This document shows positions 42,536 through 53,941 of a stretch of 64,000 bases of DNA, in pieces. Made by a program: the position numbers and the translations under genes. Source of the DNA: Closterium sp. Naga37s-1 (Eukaryota; Streptophyta; Zygnematophyceae; Desmidiales; Closteriaceae); NCBI GenBank assembly GCA_947471745.1, contig CANJKZ010000092.1, positions 1,674,001 to 1,738,000 of the forward strand, given 5' to 3'. The notes beneath the pieces were generated by a model. That model saw only the letters and a program-made list of their open reading frames with translations, was not told where the DNA came from and made no database searches. Every line of letters begins with the position of its first letter. Positions within the stretch are counted from its first letter, which is position 1.

Positions 42536-42660
42536 TGTCAGATTTATATGACAGAGCTACTGTAGGCTATAGTGGGGTAGCACATATGGGGTACAGTTTT
42601 CTAGGGTTTGCATTTTGTACCCAACTTTCCCTTAGTCATTTCATTCCTTGTTTCTTCTCA
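42536..42660 (+). repeat. 3' LTR of Copia-A3
   Basis: Appears identical to 39123-39247. Preceded by the GGGGGTG purine tract. Confidence 0.93.
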
Positions 42661-45600
42661 TACGACAACTATGCAGAGCTTGCGTACAACCACCTGAAGA
42701 ACCCGTATCAAGCAACAGACAGCATCAATCAAAGTCGGTTAATGGCGCAACTGACAACAGTCGAAATGAAACCAGGTGAAAAGGGGATGGCGTATATCAG
42801 CCGCTGTCGCGAATTGCGCGACAAACTCCTTCGATGCGGAGGGTCGATTTCAGAAGACGCCTTCGTCACAGTCATCATCGGCGGCCTCGGTCCTCAGTGG
42901 CGCTCCACTCGCGCCATACTCCGAGCTCATGGAAAAATATCAGAAGCAGCACTCTGCGCCGAGATCCACGCCGAGCAACAAGATATGGACCTGCAAGAAG
43001 AACGACACAAGAGAAAGGCATCAGTGCCCGAATTCGCATTCCACACTCAACGGCGCTACAACAACAACAACAACAACCGGCATCAACCGGAACCAGTACC
43101 TCCGTTCTGTCACCTTTGCAAAACGTCAGGTCACCCCCGTACACACTGCCCAAACCGGCAGCAGTCAACGCTAACGCAGCGACCGCTTCGCCCTTCAAGC
43201 AGTCAAGTCGCCTCAACGCAAGCGAATCCGACCACTCAAATCCAAACTTCAACAACATCGACGGGACAATCTGCGCAAGGAACAAGAAACATCGTCAGAT
43301 GCATGGCACGGCTGACCGAGTCCTGCATCACAGAGTCACCACCGCATTACTCACCGGAAGAGCAACTCGACAACAGTACACCTCGCCGCGAGTCACTTCA
43401 ACCAAATCCGACGTATGCAGCCATCGCCCAAAGCGAGCCATCCGGGAAAGATACGTGGTTCTTGGACAGTTGCTGCGGACAGCACATGTGCTCTTCAGGA
43501 CGCTTTGTTCAACGCGAACACCAACTTCAACGCGAGGTCGTCATCACCGTCGCCAACAATCAGAACCTGCGCACAAGACGACAAGGCGTAGTGCAACTTC
43601 AATCACGAGAAACAAATGTCATACTGCAGATGTCGAAGGTTTTAATAGCAGAAGGGCTCGGTTACAACTTACTGAGCGTCAGTCAACTGATGGCGAAGGG
43701 CATCCACCTCGAAGCAGATAGCACCACTCAGGAGTTCAAGTTATACCACGGGAAGGGCGGTCTCTACATCGGCAAGGCATTTCTGAAGAATAACGTCTTT
43801 GTCCTCGACTTCGTCCCAGATCTCGGCACCGCTGACAGCGACGGGATCGTCACCTTCACCTCCTGGACACACCCACCAGATCTTGACCCCGACTTCAGTC
43901 CCGAAGGCTTCTGGTACTCGCACACCATCCCTGAGGCAGAACGAACAAGAGTGTTAGCAACAATTCAAACAACATCGGCAGCAGCAGAGACAACATCGGT
44001 AGCAGCAGAGACAACATCGGCAGCAGCAGAGACAACACCGGCATCAGCAGAGACAACAACGGCAGTAGCAACGGCAACATCAACACCAATCGCTGGTCCT
44101 TCAACGGCACCGATCGACGACACTTCGCCAACTCCTGCGCAGCAGCTGAACCGAACTCAACGGGAAGTCCATCGAAGCGCCAACTTGACCGCCAGTATTT
44201 ACTCCAACTCCGACATATATCGGCGCTCACCCGGACATCGCGCCACCGAAGATATCTGGCACGCACGAATGGGACATCCAAGCAACACGGTGTTAAACAA
44301 CACAATCAGAGCAGGCGTGCTCGATAAAGATTCACTGCTCCTAACCGACGGAAGCGAACTTCGACGAGCTCGCGGAACGTGCTTTACCTGCCCCGAAGCT
44401 GACTTACCATATCGACCGTTCGCTTCTCATCACAATCCCAGCGCACCAGCGTACGCACCACTCGAGAAAGTGTACAGCGACATCCTGTACAACTACGAAC
44501 CTAGACAAGGAGCATACAGCTACACCATCACGTTCATCGATGCCGCTACGCGTTACGTTTGGCACCTTAACCTTCCGAGCAAGGACATGGCCTTCGAGGC
44601 CTTCGTCGCTTGGCTCCCAGTAGCAGAACGAGAATCGGGCGTGAAGCTAAAAAGCTTCCAGTCAGACGGAGGAGGAGAATACACCTCACAGAGGTTCAAG
44701 CAGTACTTGGCAGAAAGAGGGATCAAGAGGCTCATCTCTCTTCCCTACGCTCACCAGCAACAAGGCGTAGCAGAAAGGATGAACAGGACTCTCCAGAACA
44801 CCATGCGCAAGCTGCTACGAGGCATGCGACTGCCCAACCACCAGTGGCCCGAAGCAATGGACCACGCTGTCACGCTGCACAACTTGCTCTCGTCATCATC
44901 GGTCTCGAACAACGCATCACAGCATCTGCTGTGGATAGGAAAACAGGGCAGCACAAAAATGTTAAGAGGTTTCGGCTGCATGGTACAGTACCGACCCCCA
45001 TCTGCACGAGCCGGCCGATTTTCCCAACGCGCACAGTGGGGACTACATCTGGGCATCGAAAGAAATTACAACGCGTGGAAGATTTTCGACGTCCACTCCA
45101 AGGAAACAGTAGCAGCACGTGATGTCATTTTCTACGAACGACTCACCCTTCCGACGTACCTTGCCAACCTGGAAGAAGATCGGGACCCCACAGGTGGCTT
45201 CCGTGGTGACCGAGCCTTCGCCTCGGCAGCAGACGAAGTTGAATGGGACGAGCAGAACGTGGATGAAGCCTCGGAGGAAGCCGGACCTCTCCCTTACTGC
45301 TCCGTCGACGTCCCAATGGATGACGAAAATCCTCGCGAAAGCGCCAACGCCGAAGTATTCTACCACTTCGCCGACAACGGTTACGTTACACCTGCAGAAG
45401 TCAACACCAACGAAGCAGAACGCATAGGGCCCAACTTCATACCTGACCCAGAAGCAGGTGACGAAGCAGCTTATCCCGCGGACACAACTCTCCCCCGCTA
45501 CACACAGAGTGGCCTCCAGATACTCGGCCTCGTCACCGCGGTCCACGGAACGGAGATTCCTAAGGAGCCTGCCACGGTTCAGCAGGCTCTGGGGGGGGAG

Positions 45601-47144
45601 CATAGGGAAAAATGGCGTGAAGCCATGGACAAGGAACTGAATGCACTGGAGGAACGCAACACCTGGAAAGTCGTCCCCATCGGCGTGGCATGAAACAAGA
45701 CAGTACTCACCGGGAAATGGGTCTTCCGTGTGAAGACAAAGGTGGGCGGCACCATCGACAAGTTTAAAGCGCGGTGGGTCGTACGTGGCTTCGACCAAGA
45801 GCACGGATGCGACTTCACCGAGACATTCGCCCCGGTCAGCCGACACACCTCGTTGCGAATTCTCCTCGCAATCGCCGCCATGAAGCAGAAAAAGCTACGG
45901 CAAATTGACGTCGCCAATGCATTCCTCTACGCACCTGTCGACGCAGAAATCTTCGTCGAACTACCACATGGCTCCAACGGAAAATATAATCACGTCTGTC
46001 AGCTGCTGAAGTCGCTCTACGGCATCAAAAAAGCCCCGAGGTCGTGGCAACAGTACCTGCACGCAAGACTTATCCGCATAGGATTTCGCCAGCTACATCA
46101 CGACCAAGGGATGTACCGGCTTACAAAAGGCACCGACTACATCCTACTAATCGTCTATGTAGACGATCCACTCTACATCGGGTCGACCGACAACGTCACT
46201 ACCCGGTTTGAAGGGGAGCTACAGAAAGATCTCACGCTCACAGTCTCATCCACCGTCACGCAATACCTCGGCCTGAACATCCAGGAAGAAGAAGGCGCGA
46301 TCTACCTCAACGCCGCGAAATACGCCGACACCATCGCCAAACGTTTCGCACTAACGCCAACCACCATTTCTACACCATACCGCTACACGGCAGGAAATCA
46401 CAAGGAAGGCTCCACTTCACTCAAGCTTTCCGGGATACGCGACTACCAGAGGAAGCTGGGATGCCTTCTCTTCGCAGCTGTCACCTGCCGCCCGGACCTA
46501 TCATACTCTGCAAGTCAACTCGCCACCTACCTTAAAAGGCCTGAAGCTGAACATTTGGCGGAGCTCGACCGCGCTCTTCACTACCTCGTCAGCACGCCAA
46601 CGATCGGCCTGACCTACTACAAGAACGGAACTACAACGCCTAAGTTAATCGGCTACGTCGACGCCGACCACGCCGGAGATCCTGACAACAAGCGCTCGCG
46701 CACAGGCTACATCTACCGCCTCGAGCCTATCGGACTTATCTCGTGGCAGTCGAGCAAGCAGGAATTAATCGCTCTCTCCTCAGCTGAAGCAGAATATATC
46801 GCACTCTGCTCAGCCACCAAGGAAGGATTGTACCTTCGCGAACTCTTGGAGGAAGCGAAGCTGGCTCAGTTACCCAGCTTCACTCTGTTCTGCGACAACC
46901 AGTCTGCAATTCGCATAGCCAACAAAAACGGATTCGCGAACAGGACAAAGCATATCGCCCTGCGATATTTCTTCGTGAAAGACGAGATCGAGAAGGGGAG
47001 ACTCGAATTATCCTACTGCCCCACAACCGAGATGGCAGTTGATTACTTGACCAAGAAGCTCGGAAAGCAGAAGTTCGAGTACTGCATGCTTCTGACTGGA
47101 CAGAGCCACGTCACCAGCAACGACACTCCAGAAGCGAAGGGGAG

Positions 47145-47588
47145 TGTTGGAAACAAGTAACTTAAGCGCCTCTGTCGTGTCGAAACACCAAGTCAGAAGC
47201 GAAGCGAAACATATCGAAGCATCAGCGAGTCAACCCTCGGAGGTTGAGCAACTGCTGGAGGTTACGCGAAAGTCAAAGGTCAGCGACCTTTGACCTGACA
47301 AGTACAGCGCGACAGCAAGGACAAACATCTGACTCGCTATTGAGCAGTTGCTCGAGTCGTCACTGTATCGAACCGCATCAGCAACAGCAAAACGGTTATT
47401 AACTGTATCTCTTCGTGTTCCTTGTACTCTTATAAAAGCTTGTATCTCTTTGTCTTAATTAATATACTTTGCCCTCACATACAAGCGCAAGGTGGTTCAC
47501 AAAGTTCTCATTAAAACGCTTCCGCTATTACATCAGTCTTACCAGGAATTTAGTCCTGCAAAGATCCTAAGGGCTTTTCAGCCCAACA
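47145..47588 (+). repeat. 3' LTR of Copia-B
   Basis: 444 bp, about 97% alike to the 5' LTR by eye, followed by GAATC. Confidence 0.92.
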
Positions 47589-47593
47589 GAATC

Positions 47594-48317
47594 TGCATGA
47601 TCTCTTCTGTGATAGGTTGAAAATTCACTGACAAGTCGAATTTGGTCTTGCTGGAGGAATTTGGCATGGCAGGTCAAGAATGAATCTAATTGTCGGTCCC
47701 ACTTGTTGTAACAAGAAGAGATTGTACTTTGATTGGTCAGACAGGCCACGGTAAAAAAAAATGACGTGTCAGACTGGAAAAACGAAAAATCTGATGGACG
47801 AGGCAACTTTGAATCCTAGGGAGGACCCTGGTTGTCAGTACTCACGTGTTGGCGTTGTAGTGCATAATGATGGTGCTGTTCGCTAGGAAATCGTAATTTG
47901 AAATGAAAAAGATGGCATCGGCATCGCGACCGCATCTGGAAACGGAGGCGGAACCCACCTCCGAGGTTTGGCCGTAATGCCGTTCAAGAAACTTCTGCGC
48001 ATGCGGTTGCGAAATTTCGCAACCGCATCGGGAACCTCCGTCCCCACCTTCCCCCCAATCCCCTTTGAACGGCAATGCGACGGCTGTGCCATCGCTGTGC
48101 TTCGAAAAACGCAGCATGGCGATGGCATGGCTTGGGGATGGAACTTTGCCTGGGGACGAAGTTGCGTCCCCGCTTCCATATGCCGTCGAGCAGTTCGTTT
48201 TGGTTGACAAATGGAGGCGTTCGCCAGACACCCACTTTGATTGTTGGTTTGGACGGTTGGGGAGGCTCGGCACCTTTTTTACGGGCTGACCAGGCTGACG
48301 GAGGTAAACGAACCCTA
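47594..48317. other. Host spacer with palindrome and possible minus-strand exon
   Basis: On the minus strand 47935-47846 lies between TTTCCAG and a GTGAGT donor and contains DADAIFFISNYDFLANST. The IFFISNYDF part faintly recalls Vps52-type proteins, but the match is too short to name. A 28-bp palindrome lies at 48001-48028. Nothing else is convincing. Confidence 0.3.
48001..48028. repeat. 28-bp perfect palindrome
   Basis: Each arm is ATGCGGTTGCGAAA, with no spacer (centre AAATTT). Confidence 0.9.
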
Positions 48318-48322
48318 ATTGA

Positions 48323-49189
48323 TGTTGAGTGATGCTACCATTCGCATTCACGTCTGTCTGCCTCCCATCATATGTTTGTGCGTTGCATGCGTGTTGTGAG
48401 TGTGTGCAAGAATTTGTGTTTTGTGCGGTTTGGTTTTTCTGAGTGTGTGTGTGAATGTTATTTGGCTTGAGCAGATATCTGAAGTGACTCCTCTGCTCAA
48501 GAGCTTTCCGAGGAACCAAGTATCGCTTCAATCGGAGCACGAACTAGAAAGTTACGAACGTTGGAGTTCGTATGCTTTTGATATTTGGTTGTGGTGACTA
48601 TGGGAAGTTGTGGGGTTGACTCAATATGGGGTACAGACTTTTGGGGGTTGGGAAATTCGTCTTTTCTACTGTAGTTGCTGCCAAATGGTTGGGAGAAACC
48701 AAACCAGGTTGGCAAGTGTGGCCAAGTTGGGTTGAGGTGGATTGTGGAGGTTGGGATAGTGACAAAGGTCAAAGTTGGGTTGCCTATGGGGAAGGGAATT
48801 GTATGGCATGGGGTTTCCTTGGTTGGGGACTCTCTTGGGACCTTCCCTCTCGTCCTCCTTATCCCTTCCACCTGGTTTAGTGCTACTCTAATTCTCTTGT
48901 GTGAACTTGTGTGAACTTTGTGATTGAGTTAAGTTCTTATGGCAGCATACCCCCCTGTGCGCCGAAATTGATAAGTCGAGATTTACTTCACCTCTTGATA
49001 CGTTTCAACTTGGGAATTGTAGCCACGGAGTAGGGCTACAACATATATGAGTTTAGTGAAGTTTAGACTGTGCACTTTTCGTCGACGGCGTTTCTTGTGA
49101 GCGCAACTATTCTATCCAGAAATAGGGACCAACGATTTTGAGAAATTTAGGCACCTAATCTTCATAGACTCCGTCCTTAGTCTCTAACA
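48323..49189 (+). repeat. 5' LTR of Copia-C
   Basis: TGTTGAGTGATGC to TAGTCTCTAACA. It should carry the element promoter. Confidence 0.95.
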
Positions 49190-49425
49190 AGTGGTATCAG
49201 AGGTGATTAAGGACCTTGTGGGGAGTCTACTGAAGTGTGAAGACCCTCCTAGACCCACCATGGCCTGTGGGCGTGCCTAAGTGGAGTTCTGGAGGTTGGA
49301 TGTGACTTCCGCTAAGGGGAAACTCTGCCGAAATTTCGTTGGCGCTGACACTTGTGAAGATTGTGTGGATCTACATTGTGACCAGCAAAAGGGGGAGCTG
49401 AAACCTCTGATTGGGAGCAGAGGAG

Positions 49426-52400
49426 ATGAATCAAGGGAGTGGAGATGCAGCTGAGAAGAGGAGTGAGCCGCCACCATCCAAGATTGAAGCTTTGGATGGC
49501 TCCAACTATGAGGAATGGAGCGGGCGGATGCGGAGCGCCTTCAAGCGCTACAAGCTGCTGAAAATTGCAATGGGAGAGGAGAAGATGCCGGGGGAAGGAG
49601 ATGCCCGCGATCGGTGGATTGAGAAGAGCGCGGTGCTGTACGACCTCATCCTCCAATCGGTCAACAACGACATGTTCCAGCACATCAAGGATTTGGTGGA
49701 GTTGGATGATTCCGGACCGAAGGCATGGAAGCTGCTACGCGACGTGATTCAGCCCAACACGCTGCCGATGGTGATTGTGTTGGAGAAGGAGTTGGCTGCC
49801 CTCTCCATGAAACCGGGAGATGATGTGAAACCGGTCCTTGACAAGATCAAGGACACCTATGCGAGGATGGCAGCGGCGGGCAGCGAAGTGTCGCAGATGC
49901 AACAGTGCACCAAGATCATCTCGGTGCTCGACAACTCGTGGGACAACCTCATCCCCACCCTCAACGTTCAGCAGGACAAATGGACGCCTGAGTGGCTACG
50001 GCAGCAGATTCTGCAGGAGGACTTCCGCAGACGCCACACGGGAGGTGGTGCTGCCAACAAAACTGCTGAGGGGTATGGAGCTGCAGGAGGCAGCAGAGGA
50101 AGAGGGGGAGGGAGAGGCCGAGGCCGTGGGAGAGGCTTTGGCAGAGGGAGAGGCCGAGGTGACTACAATGAGGGGCATGGGAGCTCTGGTGGCAGGGGGA
50201 GCACCCGAATGGAGGGTGCGTGCTGGTACTGCAAGAAGGCTGGACACCCGTGGTTCAAGTGTTTCAGCCGGCCTGAGGGATGGGCCCCTCCAGGCATGAA
50301 GCCGCCAAGTGGTGAACGTGCACGCGGTGGCGCTGTGCAAGGTTCAGGTGCACAAGGTGATGGTGCACAAGGTAAAGCCCACCCTGGGATGTTCCTCATG
50401 GTTGAGGATGTGCAAGGGAGTGGGGGTGATGTGGGTTCAGTTGGGAAGGTTGTGATGCACCCCCTCACTCACTGGGTGATCGATTCAGGTTGCACGAGTC
50501 ATATGACCCCACGGGCAGATTTGCTTGATGAGGTAAAACCTCCTGGGAAGATCAAGTTTGTGGCTGCCGCTTCAGGTGCTTTGCTCCCTGTGATTGGTGT
50601 TGGGAATGCCAAGGTGATGGGAGCCAATGGAGAGCTTGTGGGGCTTGGGAATGTGCTGTTGGTTGAAGGTTTGTCCGCTAACCTTCTTTCTGTGCGCCGG
50701 CTGCAGAAGAGCAAGGCTGAAGTTACCTTCGGCCCAACCAGCTGCCGTGCAAAGCTTGGGAAGTTGCTGCTGTGGAACTTGGAGGAGAAGAGCAGCTGCA
50801 TCAAGGACTTGTGGCAGCTGCCCATCATCCCTTGGAAGGGGAAACCACCAGCAATGGCAAAGGCAGCGGCAGCGGCTAAAGCAACTGCGGGAGGAGAGGA
50901 GACTGCACCAACTGCTGGGGCCCTGGATGCAGTCAAGAAGGTGCAGCAGCCACAACAGCCACATGGTGAGGTGCTTGCTGGTGTGGATGCGACAGCTGCA
51001 TGGGCAAAGGCTTCACATGGGAGTGGTGAGGCTGATTGGGAGACGTGGCATGAGAGGCTGTGCCATGTGAACATTCCTATGCTGCAGAAGTTGGTAAAGG
51101 ATGGGTGCTTGAAGGGGCTGGAGGTGAAGGGGGGAGCAAAGGAGATTGGGAGCTGCCCTACCTGCCTTGAGACCAAATTCACGAAGTTTCCCTTCAGCAG
51201 CAGCACAGGACCAGCCAAGGCACCACTTGAACTAGTGCACATGGATGTGGTGGGCCCCACGAGGGCCCTTTCTCTCTCGGGCAGCCGCTACTTCTTGACG
51301 ATTGTGGACGACCACACGCGTGCGGTGTGGGTGTACCCTCTCAAGACTAAGGGGGAGGTGGCAGCGGCTGTTCTTAAGGAGTGGATGCCGAGAGCACAAA
51401 GGGAAAGCGGACACAAGGTGAAGGTGATCCGCACTGACAACGGAGGAGAGTTCATCGGCGCTGATTTTGAGAAGGAGCTGAAGCGGAAGGGGATCCAGCA
51501 TCAGCTCACAGTGCCTTACAACCCTCAGCAGAATGGCGTGGCTGAGCGGTTCAACCGGACCCTGCAGGAAGGTGCTCGCACTCTCCTTGGGCGTGCAGGG
51601 CTGCCGGATCCGTTTTGGGTGACAGCACTGCGGCAGGTCGTTGTTGTGAAGAACAGGGTGCTGGCGACTGTGGGGGACAAGCAGTGGGTCCCCTACACCA
51701 AGTGGTATGGGATTGCACCAGCTGTGAACATGCTGAGAGCCTTTGGGTGCATGGTGGTGTTTCATGTGCCTAAGGAGAAGAGGGGAAAACTGGAAGCTTC
51801 TGGGAGATGGGGTGTGCACTTGGGGCTTGCTAAGGATCACAAGGGCTGGCTGATTTGGGACTTGACCAGCCAGCAGCTGACTGTGTCAAGGGATGTGAAG
51901 TTCCTTGAGTCCTTGTACTACAAGGAGTGGAAGCAGCAGCAGCAGCAGAAGCTTCCAACGACACCGCTAATTGTCGAGGCCGATGAGGTGCAGCGGCCTT
52001 CAAGGCAAGTGGAGGTTTCTGTCTCTGAGAATGAGATCTCTGGGGTGACAGAGGATGGGGGAGAACCTGAGGTGGAGGAGCAGCAGCAGCAGCAACAGCA
52101 GCAGCAGCCGCAGCAGCAGGAGGAGCAAGGTGCTCCACAAGGTGCCGGACGTACGGCTGACCGTCCTAGGAGGGATGTGCGCCCTCCTAACAGGCTGACC
52201 TATGCAAGCCGTGGCAAGCCAAAGGTGGTAAGGGCTGGGAGTGTGGCTGAGCAGTGTGATGAGGATGAGATAGCACACTGCTACTGGGCAGCCGTCCCTG
52301 AGCCCAAGACGCTAGCTGAGGCATTGAGCGGGCCCGATGCTGAAAAGTGGAAGCAGAGTGTGAAGGAGGAGTATGATTCTCTGCTAGAGAATGAGACATG

Positions 52401-53898
52401 GGAGCTGTGTGAGCTGCCACCTGGGAAGAAGGCCATTTCTTCCAAGCTGATTTTCAGGCACAAGTACGGACCTGATGGGGCGCTGACCCGCTACAAGTCA
52501 AGGCTTGTGGCTAAGGGGTTTCAACAGACAAAGGGAAAGGACTTCAACGAGCTCTATGCTCCTGTGGGGAAAGGCACAACACTTCGGGTGTCATTGGCAA
52601 TGGCAGCATACCGTGGATGGCGGGTGAAGCAGATGGACATCACCACCGCCTTCCTCAATGGGATCATTCTGGAGGAGCTGTACATGTTACAGCCTGAGGG
52701 TTTGGATGATGGGAGCGGCAGGGTGTGCAGGCTGAAGAAGGCCATCTATGGCCTGAAGCAGGCTCCTCGTGCATGGTACCACAAGTTAGAGGAGACTCTG
52801 CTGGCTGGGGGTTTCAAGAAGAGTGAGTGTGATCACAGCTTGTTCCTGCTGCAGGAGAAGGAGCAGTTTCTCATGCTCCTGGTGTATGTGGATGACATCC
52901 TGCTCTTCTCTGAGTCGTCTGCAATGATTGAGCATGTGGAGGAGATGCTGGAGATGCAGTTTAAGTGCTCCAAGATGGGAGATGTGAAGTACTATTTAGG
53001 GATGCATGTGGAGAGGGACCTTGACAAGGGAGTGTTGAGGTTGCACCAGAGAAAGTATTGTGAGGGGCTGGCTGAGAAGTATGGGCTGCAAGATGGAGGA
53101 AAGCCAGCCACCCCACTGCCTTCGGGGTTCACTGTGGAGCCCTGTGCTGATGAGGAGGTGGTGGGTGAGAGTGACAGGAAACTTTTTCATTCCATGGTTG
53201 GGGCACTCAACTATGCGGCTAACCACACACGGCCTGACATTGCCTTTGCAACATCCAGGCTTGCCAGTGTGGTTTCACGCCCCAGTCATGAGCAGCTGCA
53301 AGCAGCCAAGAGGTTGGTCCGCTATGTGAGTGCAACGGCATCAGTGGGTTTGGAGTACAGTGCTGTGAGGCAGAGGCTGCAGAGGAGTGCAGCTGATTTG
53401 AGCAAGGGGGAGATGCTCCTGACCTGCTACACTGACGCTAGCTTCAACTCGGTGAAAGCGGATGGCACCAGCATTGGAGGCTATGTGTGCCTGTTCGGAG
53501 GTGGTGCAGTGAGCTGGCGCAGTAAGAAGCAGAATGAGGTGGGGCAGTCCTCGTGTGAGACAGAGTACATGGCCCTGCATCATGGGGCAAAGGAGGTGGT
53601 GTGGCTGAGGCGTTTGTTGGAGGAGATTGGAGTTGGTCAGAGGGAGCCGACTGTGATTTTCTGTGACAATGAGTCGGCGGTGAAGCTAGCGAAGAATGCT
53701 TGTCTTCATGGGCTGACCAAACACATCAGGCCTAAGTGGCACTGGGTGAGGAGGCTCCTGGACAAGGAGGTGCGGCTGGAGATTGTGAAGACCCATCAGC
53801 AGGCGGCTGACATTCTCACCAAGCGCCTGGCTGAATCTGAGCATTGGAAGGGCATGAAGCTTGCTGAAAATGAGTGTGCATTGAGGATGCATGCTTGA
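49426..53898 (+). CDS. Copia-C gag-pol polyprotein, intact
   Basis: 1490 residues from ATG 49426 (MNQGSGDAAEKRSEPPP), the usual Copia size. In order: UBN2-type Gag (IEALDGSNYEEWSGRM); an RGRGRG linker; zinc knuckle CWYCKKAGHPWFKC; protease with VIDSGCTSHM; pre-integrase HERLCHVN and CPTC; integrase with D in VHMDVVGP, D in IRTDNGGEF and E in QQNGVAERFNR; a Gln-rich hinge; RT with YVDDILLFS; RNase H with YTDASF, CETEYMAL and CDNESAVKL, ending QQAADILTKRL. All catalytic residues I can check are present and there is no stop. It is a different Copia lineage from Copia-A and Copia-B by sequence and LTR. Confidence 0.97.
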   Translation: MNQGSGDAAEKRSEPPPSKIEALDGSNYEEWSGRMRSAFKRYKLLKIAMGEEKMPGEGDARDRWIEKSAVLYDLILQSVNNDMFQHIKDLVELDDSGPKAWKLLRDVIQPNTLPMVIVLEKELAALSMKPGDDVKPVLDKIKDTYARMAAAGSEVSQMQQCTKIISVLDNSWDNLIPTLNVQQDKWTPEWLRQQILQEDFRRRHTGGGAANKTAEGYGAAGGSRGRGGGRGRGRGRGFGRGRGRGDYNEGHGSSGGRGSTRMEGACWYCKKAGHPWFKCFSRPEGWAPPGMKPPSGERARGGAVQGSGAQGDGAQGKAHPGMFLMVEDVQGSGGDVGSVGKVVMHPLTHWVIDSGCTSHMTPRADLLDEVKPPGKIKFVAAASGALLPVIGVGNAKVMGANGELVGLGNVLLVEGLSANLLSVRRLQKSKAEVTFGPTSCRAKLGKLLLWNLEEKSSCIKDLWQLPIIPWKGKPPAMAKAAAAAKATAGGEETAPTAGALDAVKKVQQPQQPHGEVLAGVDATAAWAKASHGSGEADWETWHERLCHVNIPMLQKLVKDGCLKGLEVKGGAKEIGSCPTCLETKFTKFPFSSSTGPAKAPLELVHMDVVGPTRALSLSGSRYFLTIVDDHTRAVWVYPLKTKGEVAAAVLKEWMPRAQRESGHKVKVIRTDNGGEFIGADFEKELKRKGIQHQLTVPYNPQQNGVAERFNRTLQEGARTLLGRAGLPDPFWVTALRQVVVVKNRVLATVGDKQWVPYTKWYGIAPAVNMLRAFGCMVVFHVPKEKRGKLEASGRWGVHLGLAKDHKGWLIWDLTSQQLTVSRDVKFLESLYYKEWKQQQQQKLPTTPLIVEADEVQRPSRQVEVSVSENEISGVTEDGGEPEVEEQQQQQQQQQPQQQEEQGAPQGAGRTADRPRRDVRPPNRLTYASRGKPKVVRAGSVAEQCDEDEIAHCYWAAVPEPKTLAEALSGPDAEKWKQSVKEEYDSLLENETWELCELPPGKKAISSKLIFRHKYGPDGALTRYKSRLVAKGFQQTKGKDFNELYAPVGKGTTLRVSLAMAAYRGWRVKQMDITTAFLNGIILEELYMLQPEGLDDGSGRVCRLKKAIYGLKQAPRAWYHKLEETLLAGGFKKSECDHSLFLLQEKEQFLMLLVYVDDILLFSESSAMIEHVEEMLEMQFKCSKMGDVKYYLGMHVERDLDKGVLRLHQRKYCEGLAEKYGLQDGGKPATPLPSGFTVEPCADEEVVGESDRKLFHSMVGALNYAANHTRPDIAFATSRLASVVSRPSHEQLQAAKRLVRYVSATASVGLEYSAVRQRLQRSAADLSKGEMLLTCYTDASFNSVKADGTSIGGYVCLFGGGAVSWRSKKQNEVGQSSCETEYMALHHGAKEVVWLRRLLEEIGVGQREPTVIFCDNESAVKLAKNACLHGLTKHIRPKWHWVRRLLDKEVRLEIVKTHQQAADILTKRLAESEHWKGMKLAENECALRMHA

Positions 53899-53941
53899 GC
53901 TATGGCATGTGGGATGATGGTTGGCAGCCAGAGGGGGAGTT

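Larger units (their letters stand above)
39123..42660 (+). mobile_element. Copia-A3: internally deleted, RT-only Copia nested in Copia-B gag
   Basis: LTRs of 125 bp that look identical, a primer site TGGTATCAGAGCAGG after the 5' LTR, and the target duplication TACGA on both sides (39118-39122, 42661-42665). Straight after the primer site the sequence jumps into the integrase-RT linker of the Copia-A polyprotein. The leader, Gag, protease and nearly all of integrase are missing. The total of 3538 bp compares with about 7.3 kb for Copia-A1 without its nested TRIM. Confidence 0.95.
38392..47160 (+). pseudogene. Copia-B gag-pol, interrupted and mutated
   Basis: Gag begins at 38392 (ATG inside the primer site) or 38446 (MATQKERSS), is cut at 39122 by Copia-A3, and resumes at 42666. 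It has a zinc knuckle CHLCKTSGHPRTHC; a protease region with FLDSCCGQHM where DSG is usual; integrase HHCC (HARMGHP, CFTC); the DDE residues (YSDILYNY, FQSDGGGEY, QQQGVAERMNR); RT with YVDDPLY in place of YVDDLLY; and RNase H (VDADHAGD, SSAEAEYIAL, DNQSAIR). A TGA at 45691-45693 splits integrase from RT in the same frame. So there are at least four lesions: the insertion, DSC, the TGA and the Pro after YVDD. Confidence 0.93.
37944..47588 (+). mobile_element. Copia-B element, split by Copia-A3
   Basis: LTRs of 444 bp (37944-38387 and 47145-47588), a primer site TGGTATGAGAGC after the 5' LTR, a purine tract GAAGGGGAG before the 3' LTR, and the target duplication GAATC on both sides (37939-37943, 47589-47593). 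Without the nested element it is about 6.1 kb, a normal Copia size. The LTRs differ at several sites, so it is older than Copia-A3 and Copia-C. Confidence 0.94.

Noticed and set aside
48400..48914. Small Trp-rich and Thr-rich frames, repeated at 54019-54533
   Set aside because: They lie in the Copia-C LTRs and are identical only because the LTRs are.
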